Shown here in pieces: positions 14,175 through 15,996 of a stretch of DNA of 15,996 nt (within the stretch, counting starts at the first letter, position 1; every line of letters begins with the position of its first letter). The stretch is taken from NCBI GenBank assembly GCA_023386765.1, contig JAEWJD010000011.1:1-15996 (forward strand). Direction: 5' to 3'. This stretch comes from Pseudomonadota bacterium. GTDB lineage: Bacteria > Pseudomonadota > Gammaproteobacteria > Burkholderiales > Burkholderiaceae_B. The notes beneath the pieces are model-generated. The model was not told the origin of the DNA, searched no databases, and saw nothing but the letters and a program-made list of their open reading frames with translations. The position numbers and the translations under genes are program-made.

Positions 14175-14944
14175 GCATGGGCTCCTTCGAGTTCGCCTTC
14201 GGTTGTTCCCATATAGGCTTGCATGACGGCCGGGTGCCGCGAGACTTCCGCGTACGTGCCCTCGGCCAGCACCGCCCCGCGCGCCAGAACCGTAATGGTG
14301 TCGGCGATCGAGGAGATCACCTTCATGTTGTGCTCGACCATGAGAATGGTGCGGCCGGCGCTCACGCGCTTGATCAGCTGCGTGACCCGGTCCACGTCCT
14401 CGTGGCCCATGCCTTGCGTGGGTTCATCCAGCAGCATGAGCTCGGGCTCCATGGCCAGGGTGGTGGCGATTTCCAGGGCGCGCTTGCGGCCATAGGGCAG
14501 ATTGACCGTGATCTCGTCGGCGAACTCGCTCAGGTCGACTTCTTCGAGCAGCGCGCGCGCCGGCTCGTCGAGCTCGCTGAGGATCTTCTCGCTGCGCCAG
14601 AAGTGATAGGACAGACCGGTGCGACGCTGCAGGCCCAGGCGGACGTTCTCCAGCACCGACAGGTGCGGGAACACGGCCGAGATCTGGAAGGAGCGGATCA
14701 CGCCACGGCGTGCGATCTGCGCCGGCCGCTCGCGGGTGATGTCCAGACCGTTGAAATGGATGCTGCCCGACGTCGGAGAGAGAAACTTGGTCAGCAGGTT
14801 GAAGCAGGTTGTCTTGCCGGCCCCGTTGGGCCCGATCAAGGCATGGATATGCCCGCGCTTGACGCGCAGATTGACGTTATTGACCGCGACAAAGCCACGG
14901 AATTCCTTCGTCAACCCTTTTGTCTCCAGGATCGTATCGTCCAT
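14171..14944 (-). CDS. livG: liv2 ABC ATPase LivG with divergent signature motif
   Basis: 257 aa LivG-class ABC ATPase, first gene of liv2. Walker A is GPNGAGKTT (38-46). The Q-loop region is RSFQISAVFPHLSVLENVRL (84-103). The signature region reads LPYGRKRALEIA (149-160) instead of LSYGQQR, so the Ser and Gln are replaced. Walker B is LMLLDEPTQGMG (169-180), with Thr-Gln-Gly-Met in place of Ala-Ala-Gly-Leu, and His205 in VEHN is the H-loop. LivG-class membership is clear from the long helical insert about 105-145. No strong Shine-Dalgarno precedes the ATG at 14944 (best is GGGTG about 9 nt upstream). The ATGA overlap with livF suggests coupled translation. It energises the second HAAT importer. 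Confidence 0.94.
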   Translation of the reverse strand: MDDTILETKGLTKEFRGFVAVNNVNLRVKRGHIHALIGPNGAGKTTCFNLLTKFLSPTSGSIHFNGLDITRERPAQIARRGVIRSFQISAVFPHLSVLENVRLGLQRRTGLSYHFWRSEKILSELDEPARALLEEVDLSEFADEITVNLPYGRKRALEIATTLAMEPELMLLDEPTQGMGHEDVDRVTQLIKRVSAGRTILMVEHNMKVISSIADTITVLARGAVLAEGTYAEVSRHPAVMQAYMGTTEGELEGAHA

Positions 14945-15165
14945 TCAGCTGCACCCGCGTTGGCGTTCTTTGAAAGAGTGAAGCTGAGTATGCGATACCT
15001 GTCCCGGTGCATGCCATGAGGGTTTCTCATAGGTTTTGCGCTGCGCCATGAAAGATTGTCAACCAGGCGACATTGCTGCGCGTTGCGGGGCCCTTGGCGG
15101 CACGTTGGCCGCCGTTGCGACGCAACAAACAAGATCGGACTAATGCCGATTTCAGTGCCTATGAC
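14945..15165 (-). promoter_or_regulatory. Regulatory/leader region upstream of liv2
   Basis: This 221 bp gap separates the nth stop from liv2 livG. On the minus strand it holds a perfect TTGACA (complement of 15057-15062) but no good -10 at 16-18 bp; TATGAG (complement of 15026-15031) is 25 bp away. It also holds a perfect dyad GTTGCG-A-CGCAAC (15114-15126) and a hairpin GGCGGC-ACGTTG-GCCGCC (15096-15113). No convincing small ORF is seen. The promoter of liv2 most likely lies here, but the exact hexamers are uncertain. Confidence 0.5.
15124..15150 (-). terminator. Possible weak terminator after nth
   Basis: On the minus strand, ATCGG-CATTAGT-CCGAT (15134-15150) forms a 5 bp stem followed by the T-rich CTTGTTTGTTG. 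It is 15 bp past the nth stop. The stem is short, so confidence is low. Confidence 0.4.
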
Positions 15166-15801
15166 TCAAGCAGGCGTCTTAGATTTGAACTCGCACAAAT
15201 CCGAGATGCCGCATTGCGGGCATTTCGGCTTGCGGGCGACACAGATATAGCGGCCATGCAGGATCAGCCAATGATGTGCGTCCAGCAGGTACTCGCGTGG
15301 CACGAATTTCATCAGCTTGAGCTCGACCTCCAGCACATTCTTGCCAGGGGCCAGGCCGGTGCGGTTGGAAACCCGGAAGATATGCGTGTCGACCGCCATG
15401 GCGAGTTCGCCGAAGGCGGTGTTGAGCACGACGTTGGCGGTTTTGCGTCCGACTCCGGGCAGGGCCTCCAGCGCCTCGCGCGTGCGGGGGACTTCACCCT
15501 GGTACTGCTCCAGGATGATGCGGCTGGTGGCGATGGCGTTCTTGGCTTTGTTGCGGAACAGCCCGATTGTCTTGACGTACTCGGTCAGGCCGGCTTCGCC
15601 CAGCTCGACCATGCCTTGTGGCGTGCCATGTTCGGGGAAGAATTTGCGCGTGGCAATGTTGACCGAACGGTCGGTGGCCTGGGCGGACAGCAGCACGGCG
15701 ATCAGCAACTGAAACGGCGTGTCGTACTCCAGCTCGGTGGTGGGCTTGGGATTGGCGGCTTTCAGGCGCTCGAAGATCTCACGGCGTTTGGCGGCATTCA
15801 T
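15166..15801 (-). CDS. nth: Endonuclease III (base-excision DNA glycosylase/AP lyase)
   Basis: 211 aa, the same length as E. coli Nth. It removes oxidised pyrimidines and cleaves the abasic site. The helix-hairpin-helix is LPGVGRKTANVV (114-125) with catalytic Lys120. The second catalytic residue Asp138 is in MAVDTHIFRVSNR (135-147). Four cysteines, C187, C194, C197 and C203, have the exact C-x6-C-x2-C-x5-C spacing of the [4Fe-4S] cluster. LLIAVLLSAQATD (32-44) is the conserved N-terminal segment. All key residues are present and numbered as in E. coli. The ATG follows the upstream gene's stop by 11 nt, so the two are likely co-transcribed; no strong ribosome site is visible. Confidence 0.97.
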   Translation of the reverse strand: MNAAKRREIFERLKAANPKPTTELEYDTPFQLLIAVLLSAQATDRSVNIATRKFFPEHGTPQGMVELGEAGLTEYVKTIGLFRNKAKNAIATSRIILEQYQGEVPRTREALEALPGVGRKTANVVLNTAFGELAMAVDTHIFRVSNRTGLAPGKNVLEVELKLMKFVPREYLLDAHHWLILHGRYICVARKPKCPQCGISDLCEFKSKTPA

Positions 15802-15812
15802 GGGCGGGTTAC

Positions 15813-15996
15813 TCAGGAGCGCGGGTTGCGGCGGGCGCGGGCGCGGGCCAGGGCGGCGGCAATGGCGTCGCGCTTGGCAGTCTGATCGTCGGGCGCGCTG
15901 GCTGGCGGTGCGGTGTCCGCGGGGGCTTCGGCAGTGTCGGCCATCAGGCGGGTATTGTCGGCGGACTCTTGTGGCCCCCCGCGGGGGCGGGCCGGG
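15813..15996 (-). CDS. rnfB: C-terminal tail of a gene running off the window, probably electron transport complex subunit RnfB/RsxB (partial)
   Basis: The last 60 codons of a minus-strand frame are visible, ending ...ARARRNPRS-stop at 15813-15815. The tail is low complexity: Pro/Ala/Asp-rich (APADTAPPASAPDD), then a basic helix (KRDAIAAALARARARR). No catalytic domain is in the window. The RnfB assignment rests on two weak clues: betaproteobacterial RnfB proteins often end in an Ala/Arg-rich helix of this type, and rnfB commonly lies immediately upstream of nth. If correct, the missing part would carry a ferredoxin-like 4Fe-4S domain and the protein would act in an Rnf/Rsx-type redox role. 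Codon use has the same GC-rich bias as its neighbours. A 12 bp palindrome of C and G (15976-15987) lies inside the frame. Confidence 0.55.
   Translation of the reverse strand, partial: PARPRGGPQESADNTRLMADTAEAPADTAPPASAPDDQTAKRDAIAAALARARARRNPRS

Overview
The window looks like chromosomal DNA of a GC-rich betaproteobacterium of the Alcaligenaceae (Bordetella/Achromobacter-like). The evidence is tightly packed genes with 3-4 bp start/stop overlaps, strong G/C third positions, an msrB-yciB-bolA-parvulin block, a fused LivM-LivG protein, and an nth gene preceded by what looks like an RnfB tail. The genus-level call is inference from gene content and protein style. No database search was possible. 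The region reads as well-organised core/accessory metabolism. I saw no transposase, integrase, tRNA, rRNA, CRISPR array or phage gene.

Region 1 (52-2126, minus strand) is a housekeeping cluster in the order msrB, yciB, bolA, then a periplasmic parvulin-type prolyl isomerase. It covers methionine sulfoxide repair, an inner-membrane septation protein, a small BolA protein and an outer-membrane/periplasm folding factor. Region 2 (2176-4036, plus strand) is divergent from it and encodes bioM, bioN and bioY. Together these make a complete ECF-type biotin importer (ATPase, energy-coupling membrane protein, substrate-binding membrane protein).

Region 3 (4264-9209, plus strand) is a complete HAAT/LIV-type ABC importer called here liv1: binding protein, LivH permease, a single LivM-LivG fusion polypeptide, and LivF. 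It is preceded by the only clearly AT-rich intergenic stretch in the window, which holds a candidate promoter and an operator-like dyad. It ends in a strong bidirectional terminator shared with ilvE, a fold-type IV aminotransferase on the minus strand (9255-10103).

Region 4 (10245-14944, minus strand) is a second complete HAAT importer, liv2, with a different order in transcription: livG, livF, binding protein, livH, livM. The two transport operons therefore converge on ilvE. Region 5 (15166-15996, minus strand) holds nth (endonuclease III) and the C-terminal tail of a gene running off the right edge, probably rnfB/rsxB.

The most interesting sequence-level points are as follows. In liv2 one of the two composite ATP sites appears degenerate from both sides: the LivF Walker A lysine is arginine, and the LivG signature is LPYGRKR. 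In liv1 LivM and LivG are fused, with a Pro-rich linker and an altered signature. Both operons carry a strong stem-loop directly after the binding-protein gene. The liv2 binding-protein Shine-Dalgarno sequence sits in a small hairpin. I found no wholly new multi-gene system, and the general functions here are all recognisable families.
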